A DNA stretch of 64,000 bases from UBA2108 sp002713215 (GTDB lineage Bacteria; Bacteroidota; Bacteroidia; Flavobacteriales_G; Salibacteraceae), in contig CALAPY010000063.1 of assembly GCA_937891015.1 (NCBI GenBank), positions 36,644-100,643 of the forward strand. The letters are read 5' to 3'. Shown here piece after piece: positions 44,162 to 53,391 of the stretch. Position 1 is the first letter of the stretch, and the number at the start of each line of letters is the position of its first letter. The notes beneath the pieces were generated by a model. That model was not told the DNA's origin. It did not search any database and worked only from the letters and a program-made list of their open reading frames with translations. The position numbers and the translations under genes were made by a program.

Positions 44162-45250
44162 ATGAGTAAAGTGGCATTGATAACCGGAATTACCGGTCAG
44201 GATGGAGCCTATTTGGCAGAATTGCTATTGAGTAAGGGATATACCGTGCATGGTTTAAAAAGAAGAAGTTCTTTGTTTAATACAGCCCGTATAGATCATT
44301 TATACCAGGACTTTCACAAGAAAGGAGTGAATTTTTTCCTGCACTATGGTGACCTAACCGATTCTACCAACCTGATCCGAATTGTTCAGGAGACACAACC
44401 AGACGAAATCTATAACCTGGCAGCCATGAGCCACGTCAAGGTAAGTTTTGAAACCCCTGAATATACTGCCAATGCTGATGGTATTGGAACATTGAGGATT
44501 TTGGAAGCCATTCGGATTTTGAAACTTGAGAAGAAAACAAAATTTTATCAGGCGTCTACTTCCGAGTTATACGGAAAGGTTCAGGAAATCCCACAATCCG
44601 AAAAAACACCATTTTATCCACGAAGTCCTTATGGAGTAGCCAAACTATATGGGTTTTGGATTGTGAAAAATTACAGAGAAGCATACAATATATATGCCTG
44701 TAACGGAATTTTATTCAATCACGAGAGTCCACTTCGTGGAGAAACATTTGTTACTCGAAAAATTACGCGTGCTGCTGCTCAAATCAGTTTGGGATTAGAA
44801 GAGAAACTATTTCTGGGTAACCTAGATGCTAAGCGGGATTGGGGGCATGCAAAAGATTATGTAGAAGGCATGTGGCGTATGTTGCAACAAGAACAAGCCG
44901 ATGATTACGTATTGGCAACAGGTGTTACTTACTCCGTCCGGGAATTTGTTGAAATGGCATTTGCCGAGGTAGGGATTCAGTTGAGCTGGTCCGGCGAAGC
45001 TGAAAATGAAAAAGGTACTGACGTGGCAACCGGAAAAGTATTGGTTGAGGTCGATCCAGGTTATTACAGACCAACGGAAGTTGATTTGTTAATTGGGGAC
45101 TCAACAAGAGCAAGAACCGAATTGGGATGGAAACCTACATATGACCTCCAGGGCTTGGTTAAGGAGATGATGGCTGAAGACGTTAAGCTTTTTGAAAGAG
45201 AGAAATACCTGATGGAAGGTGGACACGACGTAAATATTTCAAAGGAATAA
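44162..45250 (+). CDS. gmd: GDP-mannose 4,6-dehydratase
   Basis: From ATG 44162 the protein is 362 residues and begins SKVALITGITGQDGAYLAELL, the NADP-binding start typical of Gmd. An upstream GTG (44126) would add twelve residues with no family match. The short-chain-dehydrogenase YxxxK is in RSPYGVAKLYG, and FNHESPLRGETFVTRKI and GNLDAKRDWGHAKDYVEGMW are further Gmd hallmarks. It converts GDP-D-mannose to GDP-4-keto-6-deoxymannose. It is followed four bases later by fcl, giving the GDP-L-fucose pathway. Confidence 0.96.
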   Translation: MSKVALITGITGQDGAYLAELLLSKGYTVHGLKRRSSLFNTARIDHLYQDFHKKGVNFFLHYGDLTDSTNLIRIVQETQPDEIYNLAAMSHVKVSFETPEYTANADGIGTLRILEAIRILKLEKKTKFYQASTSELYGKVQEIPQSEKTPFYPRSPYGVAKLYGFWIVKNYREAYNIYACNGILFNHESPLRGETFVTRKITRAAAQISLGLEEKLFLGNLDAKRDWGHAKDYVEGMWRMLQQEQADDYVLATGVTYSVREFVEMAFAEVGIQLSWSGEAENEKGTDVATGKVLVEVDPGYYRPTEVDLLIGDSTRARTELGWKPTYDLQGLVKEMMAEDVKLFEREKYLMEGGHDVNISKE

Positions 45251-45254
45251 GAGG

Positions 45255-46190
45255 GTGAATAAGCAATCGAAAATTTACATTGCTGGCCACCGGGGTATGG
45301 TTGGTTCAGCCATTCTTAGGAGATTAAAAGCAAAAGGGTACAGTAATTTTGTTACCCGAACATCGGCAGAACTGGACCTAAGAGATCAAGCTGCCGTTCA
45401 GCAGTTTTTTGAGAGCGAAAAGCCGGAGTATGTAGTATTAGCTGCAGCCAAGGTTGGAGGTATTGTTGCCAACAATACTTATCGCGCAGATTTTATTTAT
45501 GATAACCTTATGATTGAGGCTAATGTTATTCATACGGCTCATCAACAGCAGGTGAAAAAACTATTATTTCTGGGATCTTCTTGTATTTACCCCAAATTGG
45601 CACCGCAACCTCTTAAGGAAGAATATCTACTAACCGGAGAATTAGAACCAACCAATGAACCTTATGCCATAGCAAAAATTGCCGGTATAAAATTGTGCGA
45701 GAATTATCGAGACCAGTATGGCGATAATTTTATATCTGCTATGCCTACCAACCTCTATGGTCCTAATGACAACTATGATTTAAAAAACTCGCACGTGCTT
45801 CCTGCACTCATGAGGAAGTTTCATGCTGCCAAAGTGGAAAACCTTCCCAGTGTGGAAATTTGGGGATCGGGTTCACCCAAGCGTGAATTTCTTCACGTTG
45901 ACGACCTCGCCGAAGCCTGTGTTTTTTTGCTCGAGGAATATGAAGGAACAGATTGGTTAAACATTGGAACCGGAACTGATGTTTCCATTAAGGAATTGGC
46001 CTTGTTGGTCAAGAAGGTAGTTGGTTACCAAGGTGAACTGAAATTTGACACAACAAAGCCTGATGGCACTCCCAGAAAGCTAATGGATGTGAGCAAGATC
46101 AATGCATTGGGCTGGAAGCATAAAATTGAGTTGGAGGAAGGTATTAGAAGCGTATACGAAGAAGTAAAAAACATGGAGTTTGTTTCATGA
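45255..46190 (+). CDS. fcl: GDP-L-fucose synthase
   Basis: A 311-residue SDR enzyme starting at GTG 45255. It has GHRGMVGSAILRRL (NADP binding), SSCIYP, the catalytic YxxxK in NEPYAIAKIAG, and MPTNLYGPNDNYD, all typical of Fcl/WcaG. It epimerises and reduces GDP-4-keto-6-deoxymannose to GDP-L-fucose, following Gmd four bases upstream. GDP-fucose would be used for surface polysaccharide or O-glycosylation; Bacteroidota are known to fucosylate secreted proteins, so the glycan target is open. Confidence 0.96.
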   Translation: MNKQSKIYIAGHRGMVGSAILRRLKAKGYSNFVTRTSAELDLRDQAAVQQFFESEKPEYVVLAAAKVGGIVANNTYRADFIYDNLMIEANVIHTAHQQQVKKLLFLGSSCIYPKLAPQPLKEEYLLTGELEPTNEPYAIAKIAGIKLCENYRDQYGDNFISAMPTNLYGPNDNYDLKNSHVLPALMRKFHAAKVENLPSVEIWGSGSPKREFLHVDDLAEACVFLLEEYEGTDWLNIGTGTDVSIKELALLVKKVVGYQGELKFDTTKPDGTPRKLMDVSKINALGWKHKIELEEGIRSVYEEVKNMEFVS

Positions 46191-46251
46191 CCCCATTGCT
46201 GCCATCCAACTTTATCATATAAATAATACTAACAACAAAACTCATCAATAC

Positions 46252-47424
46252 ATGATTCACAATTTTCTGGTATCTCTATTAGCAATTTGCACTGTTTTTT
46301 CTTCTTATTCTCAGGAGTTTGAGGGAAGAATCCGTTATGTTATGGACGTTCAGTTCAGTAACGAAGAGAAGGAGAAAATGGGTCCCGAAAAAACGGCTCA
46401 GGTAAGGCAGTTCATGAAGCAAATGTATGGAGGCGGAATGACCATTTATTATAAGTCGGGAAGGTTGAAAATTGTTGAACATTCTTCAGACGGAAAGAAA
46501 GACGATGTTCGGATATTAAACAGCATAGATTCACTGGTTTATGACACGTCTGGCCGATACAGTAAGGTGGATTGGGTTATAGAATCGCCGGAATCAAGTG
46601 CTAAAATAAAATCAACAGATGTCAAGCTAGGAAAAACAAAAGAGAGAGTATTGGGCAGGTCTTGTAAATCCTTGACGATTGGAACAGTACGAGGGACACA
46701 AAAGATTTATTTATTTGACCCGACCATTATGGTGAAAGGCTCAATGTTTGAAGCCTTTAAAGAAGATTATTGGGATATCATATGTTCAGAAACCAACTCT
46801 CTACCATTAGCAATAATTGACAGGGATTCGAAAGGAGAATTAATCTTTAAGGCTTCAGAGATTGAAGAAATGAAATTGGAAGATGTGTTTTTTCAAATTC
46901 CCGAAGGAGCAAGTTTTAAAGATTCACGTGAATCGCAAAAAGAAATGAACGACCTGGGAGAAGCAATGGAGAAAAAAAACAATTCTACCAAAGAAGTATC
47001 TCTGTTTGATAAATATTCCCTTTCAATTATAGGCTCCTGGAATATTGATGAAGAACAATCCGACGAAACCATGATTGTCTTTTACCAGTTCATTAAGACA
47101 TTTCAAACCGGAACAGTTATTCGATTTGATAAAGCTGAAACCGATATGCAATCAATTTTTAATTCAGTTGAACAGGCATACAAAGAGGATAACTCTGAGA
47201 TTAAAGCTCAAAAGGCTACACGAAAGGCTAAAATTGGATGGGTTGATAATGCTAAGACCCAATTTTATGACGTAAAAGGTGCATTGGGAGAAAGTACCAT
47301 GATGGTTACGGTTTATCCGACCGATACAGAATATGTCGTGCTTGTTATGTTTCTCACGAAAACAAAGGAAATTGAATATAAGGAACGGTGTTTCAACACC
47401 ATCGATTCCTTTAAACTCAAATAA
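46252..47424 (+). CDS. Secreted protein of unknown function (DUF4412-like region)
   Basis: From ATG 46252 (390 residues) the protein begins with a signal peptide, IHNFLVSLLAICTVFSSYSQ; the earlier in-frame ATG at 46180 would overlap fcl and bury this signal. The N-terminal half (about 20-230), with EFEGRIRYVMDVQF and VLGRSCKSLTIGTVRGTQK, resembles DUF4412-type periplasmic beta proteins. The C-terminal part (about 260-390) is separate and ends YVVLVMFLTKTKEIEYKERCF. No catalytic motif is recognised. It lies between fcl and the first RemB-like gene, but no direct link to polysaccharide synthesis can be shown. Confidence 0.6.
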   Translation: MIHNFLVSLLAICTVFSSYSQEFEGRIRYVMDVQFSNEEKEKMGPEKTAQVRQFMKQMYGGGMTIYYKSGRLKIVEHSSDGKKDDVRILNSIDSLVYDTSGRYSKVDWVIESPESSAKIKSTDVKLGKTKERVLGRSCKSLTIGTVRGTQKIYLFDPTIMVKGSMFEAFKEDYWDIICSETNSLPLAIIDRDSKGELIFKASEIEEMKLEDVFFQIPEGASFKDSRESQKEMNDLGEAMEKKNNSTKEVSLFDKYSLSIIGSWNIDEEQSDETMIVFYQFIKTFQTGTVIRFDKAETDMQSIFNSVEQAYKEDNSEIKAQKATRKAKIGWVDNAKTQFYDVKGALGESTMMVTVYPTDTEYVVLVMFLTKTKEIEYKERCFNTIDSFKLK

Positions 47425-47536
47425 CCGTTTGATAGATATATATCCAATCGTTTCGGTAAATTTTTTAAAACAGTTAATAAGATTAGCGGCAGCTTTAGTA
47501 ATATTGAATATAAAAGCTTGACTTTTAACGATTTCA

Positions 47537-49129
47537 ATGAGTAAATTAAAAAGGGCTATACTCGACTTCATTTCAGGTCTTAAACCAGTGAAAATGGTTA
47601 TTACGGGAGTTGCTTTTTCTTTATTCTTGGTTAGTTTTTCCATCGTTTTAAGAGCACAATCTCAGATTTACCCCATACAGTGGGACCTAAACGTTCAAAA
47701 GAACAAGCAGCTTTCCAGTTCGGATCAGATCTACCATTCCATTAGCAAGGCTTTTCTTAACTCTCAATTCGATTCAATTGAAATAGATACAAGTGGATGG
47801 CAGCGTCGAAAGCACAAGGGGTTAATTATGCGAAAAGTCAGGAATGAGAACCTGATTGTTATCGATACGCATGATTTTTACCTGACCATTGATCCTATTT
47901 TTAATTTTCAATTTGGTAGGGATATGGAAGATACCTCGGCCAAAAACCTAACAACGAATACACGTGGAATTTTGGTGAACGGAGCCATAGGAGATAAACT
48001 CTCATTCTATACTTCCTTTTATGAAAACCAAGCGTTTTTTCCTACTTATTTAAGTGACCATATAAACGAGACCGGGGTAGTTCCCGGACAGGGCCGGGTC
48101 AAGGGGTTTAAAGAAACCGGTTTTGATTATGCAATGGCTAGTGGTGCAGTAAGTTATTCACCCTGGAAGTGGATGAATGTGCAATTTGGTCATGGAAAAA
48201 ACTTTATAGGCGATGGGTACAGAAGTCTCCTTTTGTCTGACAATACGTTCAACTACCCTTACCTAAAAGGAACATTTGGCTTTTTTCAAAACAAACTACA
48301 ATATCAGGTTATGTATGCTTCTTTGATCAATTTAAAACGTTTACCTGCTACCACATCTACTGAAGCTCAGTTTATACGTCAGGCCGGAACTTTTCATACA
48401 TTGAGTTATGCACCTTCTAATAAGCTTGAGCTTTCTTTATTTGAAGGGGTTGTGTATCAGAATTGGGACAGTACCGGAACTCAGCCACTTCCCTGGAATT
48501 TTTATGTGCCGGTTATTTACTTAAATTCTGTGGTTGAAGGAATGAGCAGTGCACATGCAAAACCTGTCCTTGGGGTTAACCTTCGTATAAACCCCTTTAA
48601 AAAATACATGGTATACGGACAGTTTGCTATGGATAACTACGAGGTGTCTAATACCGGTTTTCAGTTTGGCATTGCATCCTATGATGCGCTGACATTAAAA
48701 AACCTGACACTTCAATTCGAATGGAACAACGTTTCCAGGAATATGTACAGGCATGCCAACGAGCAGAATAATTACATGCATTATGGTGGTTATTTGGCCC
48801 ATCCTACAGGCAACGATTTGAATGAACTAATTGGAATTGTGCATTATACGTTCCACGATTTTTTTGTCTCCGCTAAATGGGTCTACTCAGACAGACAAAC
48901 CCCGATAAATGTTGACGTTGGAAATGGAAGTACTCTTCAGTACAGAAGGAGCGAAAAAGTTACTTATCAGGATTATTCAATCGGTTACCTTTTGAACCAT
49001 CGTACCAATATGAAATTAAAACTAGGATATTCCGGTAGGGAGTTAAAAGCCTTTAATGCATCAGAAAGAACGTCATGGTTCTATTTTTCCTTCATAACTG
49101 ATCTCAGCAACGTCTATTATGATTTTTGA
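47537..49129 (+). CDS. RemB/Wzi-like outer-membrane beta-barrel, copy 1
   Basis: A 530-residue protein with an N-terminal hydrophobic signal (about 15-36) and many beta strands. The segment FGHGKNFIGDGYRSLLLSD (about 217-235) is the signature I associate with Bacteroidota proteins named gliding motility protein RemB or capsule-assembly Wzi-like. Wzi anchors capsule at the outer membrane; RemB of Flavobacterium takes part in gliding. Which applies is uncertain. The WecA-like gene starts 30 bases downstream, and a paralogue follows it, so a surface-glycan attachment role is attractive. Confidence 0.72.
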   Translation: MSKLKRAILDFISGLKPVKMVITGVAFSLFLVSFSIVLRAQSQIYPIQWDLNVQKNKQLSSSDQIYHSISKAFLNSQFDSIEIDTSGWQRRKHKGLIMRKVRNENLIVIDTHDFYLTIDPIFNFQFGRDMEDTSAKNLTTNTRGILVNGAIGDKLSFYTSFYENQAFFPTYLSDHINETGVVPGQGRVKGFKETGFDYAMASGAVSYSPWKWMNVQFGHGKNFIGDGYRSLLLSDNTFNYPYLKGTFGFFQNKLQYQVMYASLINLKRLPATTSTEAQFIRQAGTFHTLSYAPSNKLELSLFEGVVYQNWDSTGTQPLPWNFYVPVIYLNSVVEGMSSAHAKPVLGVNLRINPFKKYMVYGQFAMDNYEVSNTGFQFGIASYDALTLKNLTLQFEWNNVSRNMYRHANEQNNYMHYGGYLAHPTGNDLNELIGIVHYTFHDFFVSAKWVYSDRQTPINVDVGNGSTLQYRRSEKVTYQDYSIGYLLNHRTNMKLKLGYSGRELKAFNASERTSWFYFSFITDLSNVYYDF

Positions 49130-49158
49130 TACATTTGATATCCGCCTAAATAAACTAA

Positions 49159-50208
49159 GTGTTTGAGATTGCCTTAGCTATATTAACCTCGTTTATAATT
49201 GTTTTAATTGGAACACCATCCTTGATTAAGATTGCCTATATGCGCAATTTGGTTGATGCTCCTGACAGGACAAGAAAACTGCATAAAAGAAAGATTCCGA
49301 CTATAGGCGGGGTGTTGATTTTTGTAGCTACACTAATGTCTTATCTGCTTTGGTATCCTTTTACAGAACATGCGGACTTTGGATACATAGCAGCCTCTAT
49401 GCTAATCCTGTTCTCCATTGGGTTGAAGGATGACATCATTGGAACGGCACCTATGAAAAAACTAGTGGGACACTTATTGGTTGCCTTTATTCTGGTAATA
49501 ATGGCCGATATTCGGATTACCAGTATGCATGGATTGTTTGGTGTGTATGAAATTCCTTTTTGGGCAAGTATTACCCTATCGGTTTTCACTTTTACCGTTA
49601 TAGTCAATGCATTTAACCTCATCGATGGAATTGATGGGCTTGCAGCAGGAATAGCTGCGATTGCCTGTGTCGCTTATGGTATTTGGTTTTACATAGCCGG
49701 ATCCAATGAAGATGCAGTTCTTGCCTTTGGCATGTCCGGTGCGTTAATTGGATTTTTGGTTTTTAATTTTGAACCAGCCAAAATATTTATGGGAGATTCC
49801 GGTTCGTTAACCATTGGGTTGGTGGTCTCAGTGCTTGCTGTTAAACTAATAGAGTATGATACAACCGATCTCCCCACTGAATTATTACTAATCTCCAAAC
49901 CAATATTTGCAATGGCAGCTATAGTATACCCAATGCTGGATACACTACGAATTTTTGTCATTAGAATCTTCAGTGGCAAAAGCCCTTTTTCGGCCGATCG
50001 AAATCACATTCACCACAAATTGCTCGATATTGGTCTAAACCATAGAACTTCTGTGGTAATGGTTTACACTTTTACCATATTGGTTATTTCTCAATCGGCA
50101 TTAATTGTCATGGAGGCCAATAAGAAGTTAATTGTCATTACCATTTTTGTAATAATACTTTCTGCTATTCCACCAATATTGGCAAAACGGAAATTAAAAA
50201 AACTGTAG
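49159..50208 (+). CDS. WecA/TagO-type undecaprenyl-phosphate sugar-1-phosphate transferase
   Basis: A 349-residue membrane protein starting at GTG 49159, with about ten helices. It belongs to the MraY/WecA family: the catalytic Asp pair is in NAFNLIDGIDGLAAG, the nucleotide-binding FMGDSGSLTIG follows, and a cytoplasmic His-rich loop RNHIHHKLLDIG is typical of the WecA/TagO branch rather than MraY. It transfers a sugar-1-phosphate from UDP-sugar (GlcNAc in WecA) to undecaprenyl phosphate, starting synthesis of a surface glycan. It is flanked on both sides by RemB/Wzi-like barrel genes and preceded by GDP-fucose genes. Confidence 0.88.
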   Translation: MFEIALAILTSFIIVLIGTPSLIKIAYMRNLVDAPDRTRKLHKRKIPTIGGVLIFVATLMSYLLWYPFTEHADFGYIAASMLILFSIGLKDDIIGTAPMKKLVGHLLVAFILVIMADIRITSMHGLFGVYEIPFWASITLSVFTFTVIVNAFNLIDGIDGLAAGIAAIACVAYGIWFYIAGSNEDAVLAFGMSGALIGFLVFNFEPAKIFMGDSGSLTIGLVVSVLAVKLIEYDTTDLPTELLLISKPIFAMAAIVYPMLDTLRIFVIRIFSGKSPFSADRNHIHHKLLDIGLNHRTSVVMVYTFTILVISQSALIVMEANKKLIVITIFVIILSAIPPILAKRKLKKL

Positions 50209-50209
50209 G

Positions 50210-51826
50210 GTGCTATCGCTCTTTTATAGATGTTTGTTGGGTGTTGGTTTTTACTTCATGGCCAACATATGCTATTCCCAAAGCAAACAGGTTTTACAAA
50301 ATATTGACTTTGAGTATCGCTATCAGGCTGCACTTTCCGTTAAAAATGTCAAGGCGCATGATGCTGTTCGGCCCTATTTGTATTCCGATTTTAAGCAAAC
50401 TGGATGGGTAGCAGATTCGGTTCTCTATTATGCACCTGGATTTCCAATGAACAAATTCGAGAAGGATAAGGAAAAACCAAATGGAAGACTCGGATTTTTT
50501 CCATTGGTGAATGTTGGAGGCGGATTTGAATCTGGAGATAGTTCCAGGTCATATTCGGATTTAGGAATTGGATTAAGCGCATTGTTTCAATGGAAGAATA
50601 CGATCTCGGCTAGAATTAATTTCTCGGGTCACAGAGATAATTATGCCAGTTACCTCGAGCGGCAGGTAATGATCAAAGGAAGAACCCCTGATGGTCACGT
50701 TTGGCATACTTATAATAATGGTTATAACTACACGAACCTCAATGGATATTTATCATGGAATGCAGGCAAATATTTTAACCTTCAGTTAGGAAGAGGTAAA
50801 AATTTCATTGGTAGCGGTTACCGATCTTTACTACTTTCAGACAATGCGGGCAACTATAATTACGGAAGAATAATGGCCAGTATTTGGAGAATAAAATACG
50901 TGGTAATCTATGCCCATCAAAAGGACATAAACAATACAGATAGCCGCCAGGCCGGGCAATGGAAAAACAAGTACAGCACAACCCATTATTTGAGCTGGAA
51001 TTTGGCTAAATGGCTTAATGTCGGAATATTTGAATCCGTAGTATGGAAAGCAAAAGATACCTTACTCAATCGAGGTTACGACGTTAACTACCTGAATCCC
51101 ATTATCTTTTTTAGGCCGGTGGAGTATTCTACCGGAAGTTCAGACAATTCTCTCTTAGGACTAAACTTATCCATTAAACCGGTCAATGGATTCCAGATTT
51201 ATAGCCAGTTTATATTGGATGAATTTCTTCTGGATGAGTTCATGAAGGATGTAAAAGAAACCCTAAAGCCCGGAAGTCAGCCCGAATACGGTTGGTGGGC
51301 CAATAAATATGGCGGTCAGTTTGGATTTAAGGTTTACAATCTTTTTGGCGCAAAAGGATTAGGTATTCAATCGGAGTATAATTTTTCCAGACCTTTTACC
51401 TACTCGCATGGTGACCCTTTGCAAAATTATGGACATCAGAACTCTTCGTTAGCTCATCCTCTTGGTGCCAATTTTAACGAAGTTATTGGCTTTGTTAACT
51501 ACGAGCGAAAGAATTGGTTTTTTCAGCTGCATCTTTCCTGGTACAATCAGGGTTTAAGCACCGATTCGGTAAACTATGGTGAAGATATCTACCGATCGTA
51601 CAATACCAGACAAAATGAATATGGACACGTTACCGGTCAGGGAGTTCAAAACGATGTTATACACGCAGGCGGGCGACTTTCTTATTTGATTTATCCCGAA
51701 AATAATTTGAGAGTTTATACCGGTTTAAGGAACCGATGGCAAAACTTAGCCAACCAAAAATCAAGTACATTATTCTTCGAGTTTGGGATATCAACCTCTC
51801 TCTTCAATCGATATGTGGATATTTAG
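50210..51826 (+). CDS. RemB/Wzi-like outer-membrane beta-barrel, copy 2
   Basis: A 538-residue paralogue of the gene at 47537, starting at GTG 50210, one base after the WecA-like stop, so the two are translationally close. The signal peptide ends near MANICYS-Q (about residue 24). The shared signature is LGRGKNFIGSGYRSLLLSD, and both proteins have the YMHYGGYLAHP / SSLAHPLGANFNEVIG-type region late in the barrel. It is the last gene of the polysaccharide-like block. Redundancy or distinct glycan or adhesin partners could explain the two copies. Confidence 0.72.
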   Translation: MLSLFYRCLLGVGFYFMANICYSQSKQVLQNIDFEYRYQAALSVKNVKAHDAVRPYLYSDFKQTGWVADSVLYYAPGFPMNKFEKDKEKPNGRLGFFPLVNVGGGFESGDSSRSYSDLGIGLSALFQWKNTISARINFSGHRDNYASYLERQVMIKGRTPDGHVWHTYNNGYNYTNLNGYLSWNAGKYFNLQLGRGKNFIGSGYRSLLLSDNAGNYNYGRIMASIWRIKYVVIYAHQKDINNTDSRQAGQWKNKYSTTHYLSWNLAKWLNVGIFESVVWKAKDTLLNRGYDVNYLNPIIFFRPVEYSTGSSDNSLLGLNLSIKPVNGFQIYSQFILDEFLLDEFMKDVKETLKPGSQPEYGWWANKYGGQFGFKVYNLFGAKGLGIQSEYNFSRPFTYSHGDPLQNYGHQNSSLAHPLGANFNEVIGFVNYERKNWFFQLHLSWYNQGLSTDSVNYGEDIYRSYNTRQNEYGHVTGQGVQNDVIHAGGRLSYLIYPENNLRVYTGLRNRWQNLANQKSSTLFFEFGISTSLFNRYVDI

Positions 51827-51894
51827 AATCTTTCTTAATAACATGCCATTTCACATTTCTAAACATTTTTATTTTTGCTGCTCAAAATTCACGG

Positions 51895-52785
51895 TTGAAT
51901 TCTAATTTCACAATAACTCAGGAGGCTTTATCTCTGGCGAGATTTAAAGTAAAGGACATTGCCATTCTTACTAAAATGAGGCTAGCTTCCCTCGTGGTTC
52001 TATCTGCATGTTTAGGTTATTTGTTGGCGGCACAATCCATTGTATGGATCGATGTTTTTTATCTGGTTGTTGGAGGGTTCCTAGTAACAGGTTCATCCAA
52101 TGGTTTTAATCAAATTATTGAACGCGATGTAGACAAACTCATGGACAGGACAAAAAACCGTCCCATACCCGCTGGTCGAATGTCCATTAAGGAAGCCTTT
52201 TGGATAAGTACCTTGTTTGGCGTTCTGGGTATTGCCCTTCTTTGGTTTGGACTAAACCCGCTGAGCGGGATTCTTGGAGCATTGGCACTTTTTGTATATG
52301 TATTTATTTACACTCCATTAAAAAAACATGGACCCATTGCAGTTTTGGCTGGTGCTTTTCCTGGCGCTGTTCCTCCAATGTTGGGTTATGTTGCTGAATC
52401 AGGTTCATTCGGGTTAGTTGCAGGAATTCTGTTTGCCGTTCAATTTGCCTGGCAGTTTCCACATTTTTGGAGCATTGCCTGGAAAGTAAATAATGATTAC
52501 AACAAAGCAAATTATTACCTTTTGCCTACAGGTTTAAAGGATAAGACCAGTTCACTGATAATTGTTCTTTCCAGTTTGTTACTCATTCCGGTTTCACTCA
52601 TTCCGTTTTATTTGGGCATTGGTGGAATTGGATCAGGTACGGTTGTATTAATTTCCGGAATCGCAGTGCTATATTATTCAGTGGTGCTTCATTTGAGTCA
52701 CGGTGAAAAATCAGCATCTAAACTTATGTTTTCTACCTTCTTCTATTTGCCAATTGTTCAACTCGCATACCTAATATCAATATAG
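51895..52785 (+). CDS. cyoE: Heme O synthase (protoheme IX farnesyltransferase)
   Basis: A polytopic UbiA-family prenyltransferase with the signatures NGFNQIIERDVDKLMDRTKNR (about 61-81 from this start) and a second Asp region near DYNKANYYLLP. It farnesylates heme b to heme o, the precursor of heme a for the aa3 oxidase. The start is ambiguous: the open frame runs back to 51736 inside the preceding gene, but family length favours TTG 51895 (296 residues). A strong AGGAGG at 51920-51925 sits eight bases before an in-frame CTG at 51934 (283 residues). coxO starts four bases after its stop. Confidence 0.92.
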   Translation: MNSNFTITQEALSLARFKVKDIAILTKMRLASLVVLSACLGYLLAAQSIVWIDVFYLVVGGFLVTGSSNGFNQIIERDVDKLMDRTKNRPIPAGRMSIKEAFWISTLFGVLGIALLWFGLNPLSGILGALALFVYVFIYTPLKKHGPIAVLAGAFPGAVPPMLGYVAESGSFGLVAGILFAVQFAWQFPHFWSIAWKVNNDYNKANYYLLPTGLKDKTSSLIIVLSSLLLIPVSLIPFYLGIGGIGSGTVVLISGIAVLYYSVVLHLSHGEKSASKLMFSTFFYLPIVQLAYLISI

Positions 52786-52788
52786 AGG

Positions 52789-53376
52789 ATGAGTGCAGTT
52801 ACATTTAGCGATAAAGAGAAGCACGAGATAAGGCTAAAAACTTCCAAAAACTTACTGTGGGTGGCTATTGCTACCATGGTAATGCTGTTTATAGGTTTTA
52901 CCAGTGCATACATTGTGCGACAAGAAGAAGGGCAGTGGCTTGTTTTTGAGCTACCCAATATCTTATTTATAAGTACCCTTGTTATTATGTTGAGCAGCGT
53001 AAGTATGGTTTGGGCCACCCGATCTGCGAAAAAAGACAACAATCAGGGAGTTAAAATTGGCCTGCTCATAACCTTGGTTTTAGGGTTGGTATTCGTTGTA
53101 TGCCAATATCAGGCATGGGTTGAAGTACATGATTTAGGAATTGTATGGGCTGGTAAAGAAAGCAATGCAGCCGGTTCATATTTGTATTTAATAACAGGCC
53201 TTCATTTGGCTCATCTTTTTGCAGGAATTCTCAGTTTGATTTATACATTTGCTCGATCACTGCGTGGAGCATATTCAAGTTCCAATTCGTTGGGGCTGGA
53301 GTTAACCGCGTTGTATTGGCATTTTTTAGATGTGCTCTGGGTGTATCTATTTTTGTTCTTATACTATATAAGGTAA
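52789..53376 (+). CDS. coxO: Cytochrome c oxidase subunit III family protein, first copy
   Basis: A 195-residue protein with five hydrophobic helices, including GLHLAHLFAGILSLIYTF, and the subunit-III ending LYWHFLDVLWVYLFLFLYY. Bacteroidota commonly encode two successive heme-copper oxidase subunit III-like proteins; this is the first. Subunit III stabilises the oxidase and proton uptake. It lies between cyoE and the second copy, and the partner subunits I and II are at 14340-17276, so the oxidase genes are split over two loci. Confidence 0.92.
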   Translation: MSAVTFSDKEKHEIRLKTSKNLLWVAIATMVMLFIGFTSAYIVRQEEGQWLVFELPNILFISTLVIMLSSVSMVWATRSAKKDNNQGVKIGLLITLVLGLVFVVCQYQAWVEVHDLGIVWAGKESNAAGSYLYLITGLHLAHLFAGILSLIYTFARSLRGAYSSSNSLGLELTALYWHFLDVLWVYLFLFLYYIR

Positions 53377-53391
53377 TATTAGCTTAATAAA

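Noticed and set aside
46180..46251. Longer N-terminus for the secreted protein after fcl
   Set aside because: It would overlap fcl and hide an otherwise excellent signal peptide starting at 46252.
38109..51826. Genomic island or mobile element
   Set aside because: There is no integrase, transposase, tRNA target or flanking repeat, and codon usage looks like the neighbours by eye.
51736..51894. N-terminal extension of heme O synthase into the preceding RemB-like gene
   Set aside because: The extension overlaps a solid gene in another frame and does not look like the family N-terminus.
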